A stretch of DNA of 43,603 nucleotides from an uncultured bacterium (GTDB lineage Bacteria; UBP6; UBA1177; JAKLFG01), in NCBI GenBank assembly GCA_937871295.1, contig CALMRE010000247.1:1-43603 (forward strand), written 5' to 3'. Shown in pieces: positions 1 through 8,652 of this stretch (its first letter is position 1; every line of letters begins with the position of its first letter). The notes under the pieces were generated by a model. It was not told where the DNA came from, ran no database searches, and saw only the letters and a program-made list of their open reading frames with translations. Both the position numbers and the translations under genes were made by a program.

Positions 1-2
1 GC

Positions 3-206
3 TATGATGAAGCCGGGCGGTTGGAAACGGTGTGGGAGAACGGCTTCGTGACGGGGACCTACGGCTACGATCAGAACGGGAACCGACTGTCGCACGGCGG
101 CATGGAGGCCACCTACGACGATCAGGACCGGATGATGACCTACGGCGACAACGCTTACACCTACACCGTGAACGGCGACATTCTCACCAAGACCGATACG
201 CAGTAA
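3..206 (+). pseudogene. 3' end of an RHS/YD-repeat protein, truncated
   Basis: The reading frame is open to the left edge, so the gene begins outside the window. The visible residues start YDEAGRLETV and contain further YD-type repeats (YGYDQNGNRLS, ATYDDQDRMMTYG, YTYTVNGDI), the pattern of RHS/wall-associated proteins that form a large hollow beta-cocoon around a C-terminal toxin. The frame stops at 204-206 directly after a YD repeat. There is no RHS core-closing motif and no toxin tip, and none appears in the other frames before 343. I therefore read it as a truncated or decayed RHS gene or a recombined RHS 3' end. The family call is firm; the pseudogene status is an inference because the 5' part is not visible. 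Confidence 0.6.
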
Positions 207-256
207 GCGGGGTCGGTCCTCAATATTCAAGATTTCGCCTAGCGGAACTCTCTAAA

Positions 257-284
257 CATTGATCATTTGTCATTGACCATTTAT
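257..284. repeat. imperfect 14-bp tandem repeat
   Basis: Two adjacent 14-bp units, CATTGATCATTTGT and CATTGACCATTTAT, differ at two positions. They lie in the AT-rich spacer between the truncated RHS gene and the PIN gene. The function is unknown; similar AT-rich direct repeats are common at edges of accessory segments. Confidence 0.5.
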
Positions 285-305
285 CAGGGGGCGTTCCTCG
301 GTCGC

Positions 306-334
306 TTGACACCTGCCGACCGATAGGGTATTAT
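306..334 (+). promoter_or_regulatory. sigma-70 promoter of the PIN/antitoxin-like pair
   Basis: TTGACA at 306-311 and TATTAT at 329-334 are separated by 17 bp. The expected transcript start is about 340, shortly before a Shine-Dalgarno AGGGAGGAG near 348-356 and the ATG at 367. Confidence 0.7.
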
Positions 335-366
335 GCCGGTGTTTGTCAGGGAGGAGCGACCCGAAC

Positions 367-828
367 ATGAAACGCATACGGCAAGTGTACCTTGACACAT
401 CGGTCGTCGGTGGCTGTTTCGACGAAGAATTCGAGAAATATTCCAATCTCCTTTTCGAGAAATTCATCGCCGGTGAATTCACCGCGCTGGTGTCGGAGAT
501 CACCACCGCCGAACTCGCGTATGCGCCGGAAACCGTGAAGAATAAGTTGGAAACGATCCCGGCCTCCCATATCAAACTGCTTCGCCGGACGCCCTATGCC
601 GATACCCTCGCTGACGCCTATATCAAGGCGAAGGCGGTTCCCCGTTCGATGTATGCCGACGCTCTTCACATTGCCATCGCGACCGTGGAACATGCCGATG
701 TCGTCGTGAGTTGGAATTTTAAGCACATAGTCAACCTCAACCGCATCAACGCATTCAATGCGGTCAATCTGCGCGAAGGGTACGGCGCGATAGAGATAAG
801 GACGCCGAGGGAGGTGCTGGATGTCTAA
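367..828 (+). CDS. PIN-domain ribonuclease, VapC-like toxin candidate
   Basis: A 153-residue PIN-domain protein, expected to be a Mg2+-dependent ribonuclease acting in the cytoplasm. The N-terminal strand YLDTS carries the first catalytic acid (D10). E49 in TTAELAY, D98 in YADALHIA and the SWN motif at 115-117 match the acidic cluster of the fold. The ATG at 367 is chosen because a strong Shine-Dalgarno lies about 10 nt upstream; a TTG at 343 is in frame but overlaps that site. The gene overlaps the next one by 8 nt, so translation is coupled. PIN genes beside a small partner gene are usually type II toxin-antitoxin pairs; here the toxin would come first, opposite to classical vapBC. The fold is clear; the toxin role is inferred from context. 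Confidence 0.75.
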   Translation: MKRIRQVYLDTSVVGGCFDEEFEKYSNLLFEKFIAGEFTALVSEITTAELAYAPETVKNKLETIPASHIKLLRRTPYADTLADAYIKAKAVPRSMYADALHIAIATVEHADVVVSWNFKHIVNLNRINAFNAVNLREGYGAIEIRTPREVLDV

Positions 829-1081
829 GCCCAAGAAATTCGATGCGGTCAAGTTCATGCGGGAACAACGCGAGAAAATATCCCGCATGTACTACGAACT
901 CGGTCCGGAAGCTTTTATGAAATATATAAACGAGCGCGGAGAATGGTTGCTCCGGAAAGAAAAGGAGAAAAAAACCGCTTCGAGATCCGTTCGTGCTTCC
1001 GCGAAATCGCGCGCCGGTGCTCAAGCAGGAGCGGCCCAGCCTTCGATGGTGGCCGAAAAGAAACCTTCTTACGGGAAGTAG
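821..1081 (+). CDS. small antitoxin-like partner of the PIN protein
   Basis: An 86-residue charged protein whose ATG lies inside the end of the PIN gene. The first half (SKPKKFDAVKFMREQREKIS, then a helical stretch to about residue 50) resembles from memory the short FDAVKxxRxxR-type proteins found next to PIN genes and presumed to be antitoxins. I see no ribbon-helix-helix or AbrB motif. The second half, from about residue 48, is rich in Lys, Ala, Ser and Arg and is probably disordered; it looks longer than usual for such partners. Function is inferred from position and general resemblance only. Confidence 0.55.
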   Translation: MSKPKKFDAVKFMREQREKISRMYYELGPEAFMKYINERGEWLLRKEKEKKTASRSVRASAKSRAGAQAGAAQPSMVAEKKPSYGK

Positions 1082-1127
1082 ACGTCGGTCCGCCCTTTAA
1101 CGCCGAATACATCGTTGCCCCGTCGAT

Positions 1128-1156
1128 TTGACTTCCGTGGGCGAAATTCTTACAAT
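1128..1156 (+). promoter_or_regulatory. sigma-70 promoter of the 1190 lipoprotein gene
   Basis: TTGACT at 1128-1133 and TACAAT at 1151-1156 are 17 bp apart. The start site would be near 1163, giving a leader of about 27 nt that contains GGAGG at 1180-1184. Confidence 0.75.
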
Positions 1157-1189
1157 GGGGCGTTCTTAAACCGAACGATGGAGGATCCC

Positions 1190-3574
1190 ATGCGTCGCTA
1201 CCTTGTCGTTGCCGTGAGTCTGCTGACGGCGCTCTATGTCATCTCCTGTGATAACGGGACCGATAAGAACTGTCCCGACGGCTATCACTGGGACGACTCG
1301 ACCGGCCAGTGCGAGGTGGATACGAGCGAACCCGACAACGACGGACAGGACCTCGACATCGTCAAGGATGACGGCCTCATCGAGGACGGCGACAATGTCA
1401 TGCCCGACCAGATCATCCCCGATGACGACATCTACACCGGCTCCTGCCTCTACGCGACGCCGGGCGGCACCATAGCGTTCGATGTCGCGGTGCACACCGT
1501 CACCATCGGCGCCCTCACCGTCGGCGGCGCGGCCAACGATGCCCTTGTCGCGGGTGAATTGTGGGCCGAGAACAACGACACGAAAAGCGAATTCATGGTG
1601 GCGGCGCTCACCCCGGCGCTGGCGGGCGAGAGCTTCGGCTTCCCCGCGGGCACCTACAATTTCTATTACCGCGGCGTCAAGGCGAATCCGACCGACCCGC
1701 CCCCGACCGGCATCGCGATACAGGAAAAAGTGGCGATAACCGGCGCGAAAACGCTCGACATCGATCTGCCGCTCTATGAACTGTCGGGTAGCGTCACCAA
1801 GAATGGCGGCGCCTTTCCGGCGCTCACCGGGACCGATGCGACCGACACGAAGGTGACGCTCGCGGCGGGGACCTATTCGTTCGAGATACCCTACGCGGAG
1901 TTCGGCGCCTTTACCCGTATCGTGCCGAAGGGAACCTATACGGCGACTTTTACCGGCCGCCTGTCGGGCGGCGCGCCGCTGTTCACCGCCAAGGCGCTGT
2001 TCGACGGGACCGCCATCGCGGTCACCGGCGCGACGAGCGCTCCGATAGATCTGGTCACCACCACCGTCAGCGGGACCGCGACGATCGAGGGGGTGGCGGT
2101 CGACACCGGCGTGCTGGCGCTCGCCAAGAATCCGCCGATGGAGGCGATATCGGTCCCTCTCATCGCCGATCTGGGCGCCACAAAATCGTATAATGTCGAG
2201 GTGCTTTCCAACGAAGGGATCGCCTACACCGTCATTTATCTTTCGTCGCTCGCCGACTATCCCTACAGTTTCCAGAAGATACTCAAGTGGCCCGACCTTA
2301 CTCCGGAGACGACCGGCGCGGTCATACTCGATTTCGGCACGGTCCACGGCACGATATCGCTCGGCGCCGCCGGCGGCACCTTCCCGGCGCTGACCACCTG
2401 CACCGCCGCCGAGGCGCAATGTTCCCGCGGCCGTCTCAAGGCGACCAGTTTCGCGGGGGGCACCGTCATCCTCAAGGATCTCGGCGTATCGGGCGACGAC
2501 TACGCCTATTCGGGACTGCTGGTGCGGCGCCAGAAATACTGCAACGACGAGGCCTGTTCGGCCCCGACCTATTCGCCGCGCGCCTTCGCGCTGACCTTCG
2601 ACAGTTACTTCAACGACATCGAGGGGATGACCGACTACCTGCCGTTCACCGCGACGGTGCGGGTCAACAATGTCGAGAGTTTCCAGTTCACCGACGGCGG
2701 CGGTAATTTCAGCGACGACTTGACGCTCGATGCGGTCCTGGCGCCGGTCGCCGTGTCGGGGACCGTCACTTTCAATGGTACGGCGGCCGCCGCGGCCCCG
2801 GGCGATATGCTCTTCGCCCGCGACGTCGATACGCAGTCGGAGGTGCCGGTGATCGATCTGGGGGCGCTCACGGGAGGCGCCTATTCCTTCAATCTGCCGG
2901 CCGGTTCCTATCACGTGGTCTATAAAGGGGACAACTACCTCGGGTACGAACAGCGCGGCGTGATCGATACCGATCTGACCGTTTCGTCGGCCGCCGTGAC
3001 GGGCAAGACGCTCGATATCGGCACGGCCAAGATACAACTGGACCTCACCGTCAACGGCGGGGCGCCGGCCGACTTTCTGACGGCCCGTCCCGAAGTGGAT
3101 CACTATGATCTCTCGGCGGCGAACGACAAGAACGCCCTCGGCGCTTCGGTCATACCGGTGGTGGAGGCGCAGCCCTATCCCTACATTCAGGTGCTCAAGA
3201 GTTCCGCGTGGGACATCTATCTGAACTTCTATATCAAGGAGGGGAACGATTCGTCGGTGTTCCGTTTCCCGGTGACCCAACTGGACAACGTGGCGGGCGA
3301 TACCGTCGCGGCGGCCGATATCGACATAGTCCCGTTCACCGGCACCCTTACCGCCAACGGCGCCGACATCAATGGAGCGACCGCGGCGCGCGGTTTCATC
3401 GAGGTGTCGGGCGAGACCCGCGCCAAGATCTATTTCCCGCCCGCGGGTACCGCGGCGGCCCGTTTCCTGCTGGCGCCCGACGAATACGGGACGCCCAATC
3501 CGCAGATGACGCTCGGCGACGGCTTCGATTTCGCCCAGCGGGTCCAGACCTCCTGCATTTACGTAGATAAATAG
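1190..3574 (+). CDS. large modular surface lipoprotein, function unknown
   Basis: A 794-residue predicted lipoprotein. The signal peptide ends in the lipobox V-I-S-C20, with Asp at +2, which in E. coli would favour the inner membrane. After the anchor comes a short Cys-containing stretch (NCPDGYHWDDSTGQCEVD), then an Asp-rich linker to about residue 85. The rest consists of repeated beta-rich units with phrases such as LSGSVTKNGG, VSGTATIEGV, VSGTVTFNGT and GTLTANGADI alternating with AAGTYSFEI or PAGSYHVVYKG. They look like carboxypeptidase-regulatory or Ig-like domains, but I cannot assign a family firmly. The ATG at 1190 follows GGAGG by 5 nt; the in-frame ATG at 1178 overlaps that site. 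The gene ends 3 nt before the mechanosensitive channel gene, so the two are probably co-transcribed. Confidence 0.75.
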   Translation: MRRYLVVAVSLLTALYVISCDNGTDKNCPDGYHWDDSTGQCEVDTSEPDNDGQDLDIVKDDGLIEDGDNVMPDQIIPDDDIYTGSCLYATPGGTIAFDVAVHTVTIGALTVGGAANDALVAGELWAENNDTKSEFMVAALTPALAGESFGFPAGTYNFYYRGVKANPTDPPPTGIAIQEKVAITGAKTLDIDLPLYELSGSVTKNGGAFPALTGTDATDTKVTLAAGTYSFEIPYAEFGAFTRIVPKGTYTATFTGRLSGGAPLFTAKALFDGTAIAVTGATSAPIDLVTTTVSGTATIEGVAVDTGVLALAKNPPMEAISVPLIADLGATKSYNVEVLSNEGIAYTVIYLSSLADYPYSFQKILKWPDLTPETTGAVILDFGTVHGTISLGAAGGTFPALTTCTAAEAQCSRGRLKATSFAGGTVILKDLGVSGDDYAYSGLLVRRQKYCNDEACSAPTYSPRAFALTFDSYFNDIEGMTDYLPFTATVRVNNVESFQFTDGGGNFSDDLTLDAVLAPVAVSGTVTFNGTAAAAAPGDMLFARDVDTQSEVPVIDLGALTGGAYSFNLPAGSYHVVYKGDNYLGYEQRGVIDTDLTVSSAAVTGKTLDIGTAKIQLDLTVNGGAPADFLTARPEVDHYDLSAANDKNALGASVIPVVEAQPYPYIQVLKSSAWDIYLNFYIKEGNDSSVFRFPVTQLDNVAGDTVAAADIDIVPFTGTLTANGADINGATAARGFIEVSGETRAKIYFPPAGTAAARFLLAPDEYGTPNPQMTLGDGFDFAQRVQTSCIYVDK

Positions 3575-3577
3575 GCC

Positions 3578-4753
3578 ATGAACGCGTATCACACTATCTT
3601 CGACCCGGTGTTCGCCGGCTATCCGTTCCTTGAAACGCCGGTCCGCATCCTGCTGGTGCTCGCCGCCGCCTATTTTCTTTTCTTCATCGGCCGTTTCTAC
3701 ATACTGCGGGCCATCGGGTATGTGATAAAGCGGAGCGCCGTTTCGTGGGACGACCTGCTGTTCGAGAAGAAGGTGTTCCACTGTCTCATCCATCTCATCC
3801 CGGTGCTGGTGGTGCACAACGCCGCGTACCTCTTCGTCGGCTTCGAGACGGCGGTGCGGCGCATCACGCTGGCGTTCATCGCGCTCATCATGGTGGTCTT
3901 CGTCGCCCGGGTGCTGGCGACCCTGCAGGCGGTCTACGAGCGGACCGAGTTCGCGAAGGATAAACCGATAAAGGGCTTCTTCCAGATCGTGACGGTCGTG
4001 CTCTATCTCGTCGGGCTGGTCCTCATGGCGGCGATACTGATGGGGAAGTCGCCCGTCATCATCCTGTCGGGCATCGGCGCGATGACCGCCGTGTTCATGC
4101 TGGTGTTCAAGGACGCGATACTCGGCTTCGTATCGAGCCTCCAGATGAGCCTCAACAACTCGATCCGTAAAGGCGACTGGATAGCGATGGAGAAATACGG
4201 CGCCGACGGCGAGGTGGCCGACATATCGCTCTACTCGCTCAAGGTGCGCAACTGGAACAACACCTTCACCTCCATCCCGACGCAGAAGTTCCTCGAGGAG
4301 TCGTTCACCAACTGGCGCGGGATGCAGGAGAGCGGGGCGCGGCGCATCAGCCGGTCGGCGCCGCTCGATATGGCGTCGGTCCGGTTCGTGACGGAGGGCG
4401 ACATCGCGCGGCTTTCGGCCGATCCGACGGTGGGACGCCTCGCGGCGCGCGCCGTTGAAGGGCTCGGCCCGCAGGCGACCAATCTGCTCATCCTGCGGCG
4501 CGTCATGGCGCTCTATCTGCGCGGCCGCACCGACATCCGGCAGGACCTGACGCTCATGGTGCGGACGCTGGAGCCGACCCACGAGGGACTGCCGCTCCAA
4601 CTCTACTGCTTCACCGCGACCACCGTATGGGAGGAGTACGAGGCGATACAGGGGGAACTCATCGAGTTTCTCGTCGCCGTCGCGCCGATCTTCGGCATCC
4701 GTCTACTGCAGATACCGTCCGGCAACGACCTGCGCGATATCCATGCCGGTTAG
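3578..4753 (+). CDS. ybdG: YbdG/MscM-type mechanosensitive channel
   Basis: A 391-residue inner-membrane channel of the MscS superfamily that should release solutes when membrane tension rises. There are about five hydrophobic segments in the first 190 residues. The last is followed by the conserved stretch FKDAILGFVSSLQMSLNN and then GDWIAMEKYGADGEVADISL, NTFTSIPTQKF and FTNWRGMQESG. The YGADG and NWRGMQESG motifs are characteristic of E. coli YbdG (415 aa), which sets this subgroup apart from short MscS proteins. The remaining 150 residues form the cytoplasmic part. The start ATG lies 3 nt after the upstream lipoprotein stop, and the next lipoprotein gene begins 27 nt downstream, so the three may share a transcript. 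Confidence 0.88.
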   Translation: MNAYHTIFDPVFAGYPFLETPVRILLVLAAAYFLFFIGRFYILRAIGYVIKRSAVSWDDLLFEKKVFHCLIHLIPVLVVHNAAYLFVGFETAVRRITLAFIALIMVVFVARVLATLQAVYERTEFAKDKPIKGFFQIVTVVLYLVGLVLMAAILMGKSPVIILSGIGAMTAVFMLVFKDAILGFVSSLQMSLNNSIRKGDWIAMEKYGADGEVADISLYSLKVRNWNNTFTSIPTQKFLEESFTNWRGMQESGARRISRSAPLDMASVRFVTEGDIARLSADPTVGRLAARAVEGLGPQATNLLILRRVMALYLRGRTDIRQDLTLMVRTLEPTHEGLPLQLYCFTATTVWEEYEAIQGELIEFLVAVAPIFGIRLLQIPSGNDLRDIHAG

Positions 4754-4780
4754 ATGTTCGATCACGGGGAGGGAAAGAAA

Positions 4781-6760
4781 ATGAAACGTTCGTTACTGCT
4801 GTGTTGGTGCTTTTTGGTCGGCCTTCTGCTGTCCGCCGCGTGTAGCGACAGCAAGCCGACGCAAAACGGCGATCTGGACGAGGGGGTGCATGACTATCAG
4901 CCGGAGGGCGACGACAAGGATCAGGTCCTGCCCGACACGACCGACGGCGATATCCCGGCGGGAGAGGGGAGCGACGGTATCCAGCCCGACGACGACATGC
5001 TGAGCGGCGATGGCGATGAACAGGGCGACGCCGGCGGCGACGAACTGCTTTCCGACAGTGATGAGTTGTCGATATCCGACAGCGATTCGGCGCACGCCGG
5101 GATGGGGCCGGGGACCGGCAACGGGTACGACGAGGGCTCGTCGAACGCCGACAATGTGAAGGTCAACGAAGAGGGGGGACTCGAACTCGACAACGGATCG
5201 GAGACGGTGCAGACGCTCCTGCGCTATGTGTGGGTGCCTAATTCGGTGGACGGCACCATCTCCAAAATAGATTCTTTCACGCAGGTCGAGGTGGGGCGCT
5301 ATCATGTCGGCCTTTCGGCGGCGACCGATCCGTCGCGCACCAGCGTCGATCTGGCGGGCAACATGTTCGTGGGGGCGCGCGGCGACGGCACCGTCACCAA
5401 GATCGCGGGACACCCCGAATACTGCGTCGACCGCGACCTGAGCGGCACCATCGAGACCTCGACCGGCCCGCTCGATGTCCTGCCGCGCGGCGCCGACGGC
5501 CGTTCCACCGACGAATGCGTCGTCTGGACGCGTCTGTTCGACGCGAGCGATCTCAACGGACCCTACGCATGCAACGGCATCCGCGGTGTTGCGGCGACCC
5601 CGGAGACCGGCGACAATTTCGAGTACACCGGCCATGTCATGGTCGGCTGTTATCTGGGCGATCCCTATTCGTACCGCCTCAACGGCAACACCGGCGACAT
5701 CATGCAGATATTCGATATGACCAGCGCCAACACCGAGACCTGCCGTCCCTACGGCTATGTGCTGGACAAATACGGCCGCAACTGGGTTTCCTGCCGCTAT
5801 ATCCCCGAATGGCAGACGCCGGTGAACGGCGGGTTGGGTTGGTTCGACATCAACGATACGACAGAACAGATACACTATATGCCGCAAATACCCGATTACG
5901 GCGGGTCCGGCGGTTATTACGGCATCGGCATCGACAAGGAGGGCAATATCTGGGTGACGAGTTTCACCGACGGTTTCGTCCATCGGTATACTCCCGATGC
6001 GTCGCCCTTCGCCGATCAGGGCTCGTGGACCTCGCTGCAGGTCTCGACCCTTCACGGTTTCCGCGGTATCGCGGCCGACGACGAGGGCTTTGTCTGGCTC
6101 ATTTCGACCGAGGAGGGGGCCGGGGTCGATTCGAGCATCTACATGATAGATTCCTCGGTCTATCCCGATCCCGCGTCGATACACGGTCCTTATCTGCTCA
6201 GCGATGCGACGATACACCCGTTCCAAGGGACCGGCGTCGGGGTCGATTTCAAGGGGAATGTCTGGGGCATGTCGCGCTGTAACGCCGGTCAGGGGTATGT
6301 GACCTACCTTCCCGTGGATCGTTCGACGGCCGTTCCGACGGTGCTTGAAGGTCAGAAAAAGATCATCCCGGTGGGGAACGGTCCCTATGTTTACAGCGAT
6401 ATGATCGGTTACAACCTCAAGAACTTCGCATCGAAGGAGGGGTGGTTCCGCCACACCTTCGAAATATGCGCCTCCTCGCTATCCACCGATTGGCGGAAGA
6501 TCTACTGGGATGCCGAAGTACCGGCCGACACCCGCGTCATCATCCGGGCCCGGACCAGCGACGATCTGGCCCAACTTGCGCTCGAACAGTGGCAGGTGAT
6601 CGTCGAGGTGCCTCCCGATATTTCGCCCAAAGATATGCCCGCTACGCTGGTGCAGGGTCACTACATCGAACTGGAGGTGCGCCTGTATTCCAAAAATGTG
6701 GGCGTTTCGCCGGTCGTCGGCCAGATCGCGTTCGATTACGCGTGCGTCGACCCCTTCTAG
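4781..6760 (+). CDS. lipoprotein with NHL/Vgb-like beta-propeller
   Basis: A 659-residue predicted lipoprotein; the signal peptide ends SAA-C21. Residues of about 25-130 are a linker rich in Asp, Gly, Glu and Ser (GDGDEQGDAGGDELL, SDSDELSISDSDS). From about residue 140 the repeats begin (YVWVPNSVDGTISKID, DLAGNMFVGARGDGTVTK, GIDKEGNIWVTSFTDG, AADDEGFVWLIS, GVDFKGNVWGMSR). They are blades of an NHL or virginiamycin-lyase-like six-bladed propeller, likely extracellular and binding rather than catalytic. The last 100 residues form a separate beta-domain with several Cys. The ATG at 4781 is preferred because GGGGAGGG lies 8 nt before it; an in-frame ATG at 4754 sits 5' of that site and would add nine polar residues before the signal peptide. 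No clear promoter is seen, which fits co-transcription with the channel gene. Confidence 0.78.
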   Translation: MKRSLLLCWCFLVGLLLSAACSDSKPTQNGDLDEGVHDYQPEGDDKDQVLPDTTDGDIPAGEGSDGIQPDDDMLSGDGDEQGDAGGDELLSDSDELSISDSDSAHAGMGPGTGNGYDEGSSNADNVKVNEEGGLELDNGSETVQTLLRYVWVPNSVDGTISKIDSFTQVEVGRYHVGLSAATDPSRTSVDLAGNMFVGARGDGTVTKIAGHPEYCVDRDLSGTIETSTGPLDVLPRGADGRSTDECVVWTRLFDASDLNGPYACNGIRGVAATPETGDNFEYTGHVMVGCYLGDPYSYRLNGNTGDIMQIFDMTSANTETCRPYGYVLDKYGRNWVSCRYIPEWQTPVNGGLGWFDINDTTEQIHYMPQIPDYGGSGGYYGIGIDKEGNIWVTSFTDGFVHRYTPDASPFADQGSWTSLQVSTLHGFRGIAADDEGFVWLISTEEGAGVDSSIYMIDSSVYPDPASIHGPYLLSDATIHPFQGTGVGVDFKGNVWGMSRCNAGQGYVTYLPVDRSTAVPTVLEGQKKIIPVGNGPYVYSDMIGYNLKNFASKEGWFRHTFEICASSLSTDWRKIYWDAEVPADTRVIIRARTSDDLAQLALEQWQVIVEVPPDISPKDMPATLVQGHYIELEVRLYSKNVGVSPVVGQIAFDYACVDPF

Positions 6761-6777
6761 AGGCCCCGCGTCTCCAT

Positions 6778-6805
6778 TTGACCCGCAAAAAAATCGGAGT
6801 ATACC
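6778..6805 (+). promoter_or_regulatory. sigma-70 promoter of cstA
   Basis: TTGACC at 6778-6783 and TATACC at 6800-6805 are separated by 16 bp. A strong Shine-Dalgarno GGAGG at 6822-6826 follows before the ATG at 6833. Confidence 0.6.
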
Positions 6806-6832
6806 GGAGACAGACAACGGCGGAGGTGCGTT

Positions 6833-8533
6833 ATGAACGGCGCTATCCTGCTTCTTCTCGCGGCGGCATGGCTCGTCGTCGCCTATGTGTGGTACGGTAA
6901 ACGGACGATACAGCGGCGTCTCATGGAGCCGCTCGACGGGGAGGGGACCCCGGCGGTGGTGAAGAACGACGGCGTCGATTTCTGTCCCGCCCACCCGATG
7001 GTCCTGTTCGGGCACCATTTTTCCTCCATCGCGGGGGCCGGTCCCATCGTCGGTCCCATCATCGCGGCGGCGGCGTTCGGCTGGGGACCGGCGCTCCTCT
7101 GGCCGCTCTTGGGCGGCGTGTTCATCGGGGCGGTGCACGATTATCTCTCCCTCATGCTTTCGGTGCGGCACGGCGGCACCTCGATACCCGACATCGCCGA
7201 CCGCTATGTGTCGCGGCGCGCCCGGCTGCTGTTCATGATATTCGTCGAACTGGCGCTTATCCTCGTGGTGGCGGTTTTCGCGGCCATCACCGCCAAGATG
7301 TTCGTCACGACCCCCGAGATCGTCATTCCGACCTTCGGTGCGATACCGGTCGCGATGGTGTTCGGTCTGTTCCAGTACCGCTGGGCCGGCGTCGGCGGGC
7401 CGCTGTGGCTGCGGACGCTCCTTGCCTTCGGGGCGCTGGTGGCGCTCATCTATGTCGGATTTTTAGTACCGCTCGCCCTGCCGTTCGACGGCGATACCGC
7501 CTATATGGTCTGGTTCGTGGCGCTGATGATCTATGGCTATTTCGCCTCGATACTGCCGGTGTGGATACTGCTCCAGCCGCGTGACTATATCTCCAGTTGG
7601 GTGCTCATCGTCGGAACTCTGCTCGCCCTTATCGGCATCGCCGTGACCCATCCGGAGATGAGTCTGGCGCTCACGGGTGATGCAGTCACGGCGGCGGCTG
7701 GCGCGAAACTGCCTCTCTTTTTCCGTTGGTCCGACCCGGAGGTGGGTCCCATCGTGCCGTTCCTGTTCATCATCATCGCCTGCGGCGCCATATCGGGATT
7801 CCATTCGATCATCGCGGGCGGCACCACCTCGAAGCAGTTGACCAAGGAAAAGGACGCGATGCTGGTATCGTTCGGCGCGATGCTGACCGAGTCGCTCATC
7901 GCCGTCATCGCGGTCATCGCGGCGGCCGGCGCCCTGTTCTGGGTGGGCGAGGGGAGTCTGACCGCCGTGATGAAGAGCGGTAGTCCCATCGGGGTGTTCG
8001 GCGCCGGTTTCGGCCGCTTCACCGAGTTCCTTTTCGGGCAGAAAGTGGGAGCACTCGTCGGTATCACGATGATAAACATTTTCGTCATGACCACCCTCGA
8101 TACGACGGTGCGGCTGGGCCGTTTCCTGACGGTCGAAATGGCGGGCGGGGCCTTCCCGATCCTCAAGCGGAACCGCCATCTGGCGACACTCGTGCCGATC
8201 ATTCCGGCGTTCCTGCTCGGGGTGAGCGGCGGCTGGAAAACGGTCTGGCCGGTCTTCGGCGCGGCGAACCAACTGGTCGGCGCGCTGGTCTTCATCATCC
8301 TCACCAGTTATCTCTACAGTCGGGGCAAGCCGATACGCTACACCCTCTGGGCGACGATCTTCATGCTGGTGATGACCATCGGAGCGCTCCTGTTCCTCGC
8401 TCACGGTTACCTGATCGGCGAGAAACCGCAGTATGTGCTGGGGGTTATATCGGTTGTTCTGGTCATCCTTGCCGTCATGATGGCTACCGAAGGGATGAAG
8501 CTTGTCACCGGCAATCATTCCGTAAAGAAATAA
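6833..8533 (+). CDS. cstA: CstA-family carbon starvation/pyruvate-peptide transporter
   Basis: A 566-residue polytopic inner-membrane protein of the CstA family, whose characterised members import pyruvate or peptides. The family signature is near the N-terminus: PAHPMVLFGHHFSSIAGAGP followed by IVGPIIAAAAFGWGPALLWP and the GAVHDYLSLMLSVRHGG loop. GFHSIIAGGTTSKQL and DTTVRLGRF occur in the second half, and about sixteen hydrophobic segments are visible. At 566 residues it is of the shorter class, below the roughly 700 of E. coli CstA. It stands as a single gene with its own promoter between two lipoprotein genes, so context does not reveal the substrate. Confidence 0.92.
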   Translation: MNGAILLLLAAAWLVVAYVWYGKRTIQRRLMEPLDGEGTPAVVKNDGVDFCPAHPMVLFGHHFSSIAGAGPIVGPIIAAAAFGWGPALLWPLLGGVFIGAVHDYLSLMLSVRHGGTSIPDIADRYVSRRARLLFMIFVELALILVVAVFAAITAKMFVTTPEIVIPTFGAIPVAMVFGLFQYRWAGVGGPLWLRTLLAFGALVALIYVGFLVPLALPFDGDTAYMVWFVALMIYGYFASILPVWILLQPRDYISSWVLIVGTLLALIGIAVTHPEMSLALTGDAVTAAAGAKLPLFFRWSDPEVGPIVPFLFIIIACGAISGFHSIIAGGTTSKQLTKEKDAMLVSFGAMLTESLIAVIAVIAAAGALFWVGEGSLTAVMKSGSPIGVFGAGFGRFTEFLFGQKVGALVGITMINIFVMTTLDTTVRLGRFLTVEMAGGAFPILKRNRHLATLVPIIPAFLLGVSGGWKTVWPVFGAANQLVGALVFIILTSYLYSRGKPIRYTLWATIFMLVMTIGALLFLAHGYLIGEKPQYVLGVISVVLVILAVMMATEGMKLVTGNHSVKK

Positions 8534-8581
8534 AGCGAGCGAAATCGCACACTTATTTCTGCCACCAAATAAAGAAATTAG

Positions 8582-8610
8582 TTGTCAAAAAGAGGACATT
8601 AGGTTATAGT
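8582..8610 (+). promoter_or_regulatory. sigma-70 promoter of the 8653 lipoprotein gene
   Basis: TTGTCA at 8582-8587 and TATAGT at 8605-8610 have a 17-bp spacer. GGGAG at 8641-8645 serves the ATG at 8653. Confidence 0.7.
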
Positions 8611-8652
8611 TTCGGGCCCGATGGGTATATAGTATAACAAGGGAGTCAACAG

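Noticed and set aside
1166-4600. Very long open frame on the minus strand opposite the 1190 lipoprotein and ybdG genes
   Set aside because: It mirrors two convincing plus-strand genes, has Arg/His/Glu-rich low-complexity composition and no recognisable motif. It stays open because the sense genes avoid TTA, CTA and TCA codons.
8534-8580. GCGA-GCGAAA-TCGC hairpin after cstA as a terminator
   Set aside because: The stem is only 4 bp and no T tract follows, so it is too weak to call.
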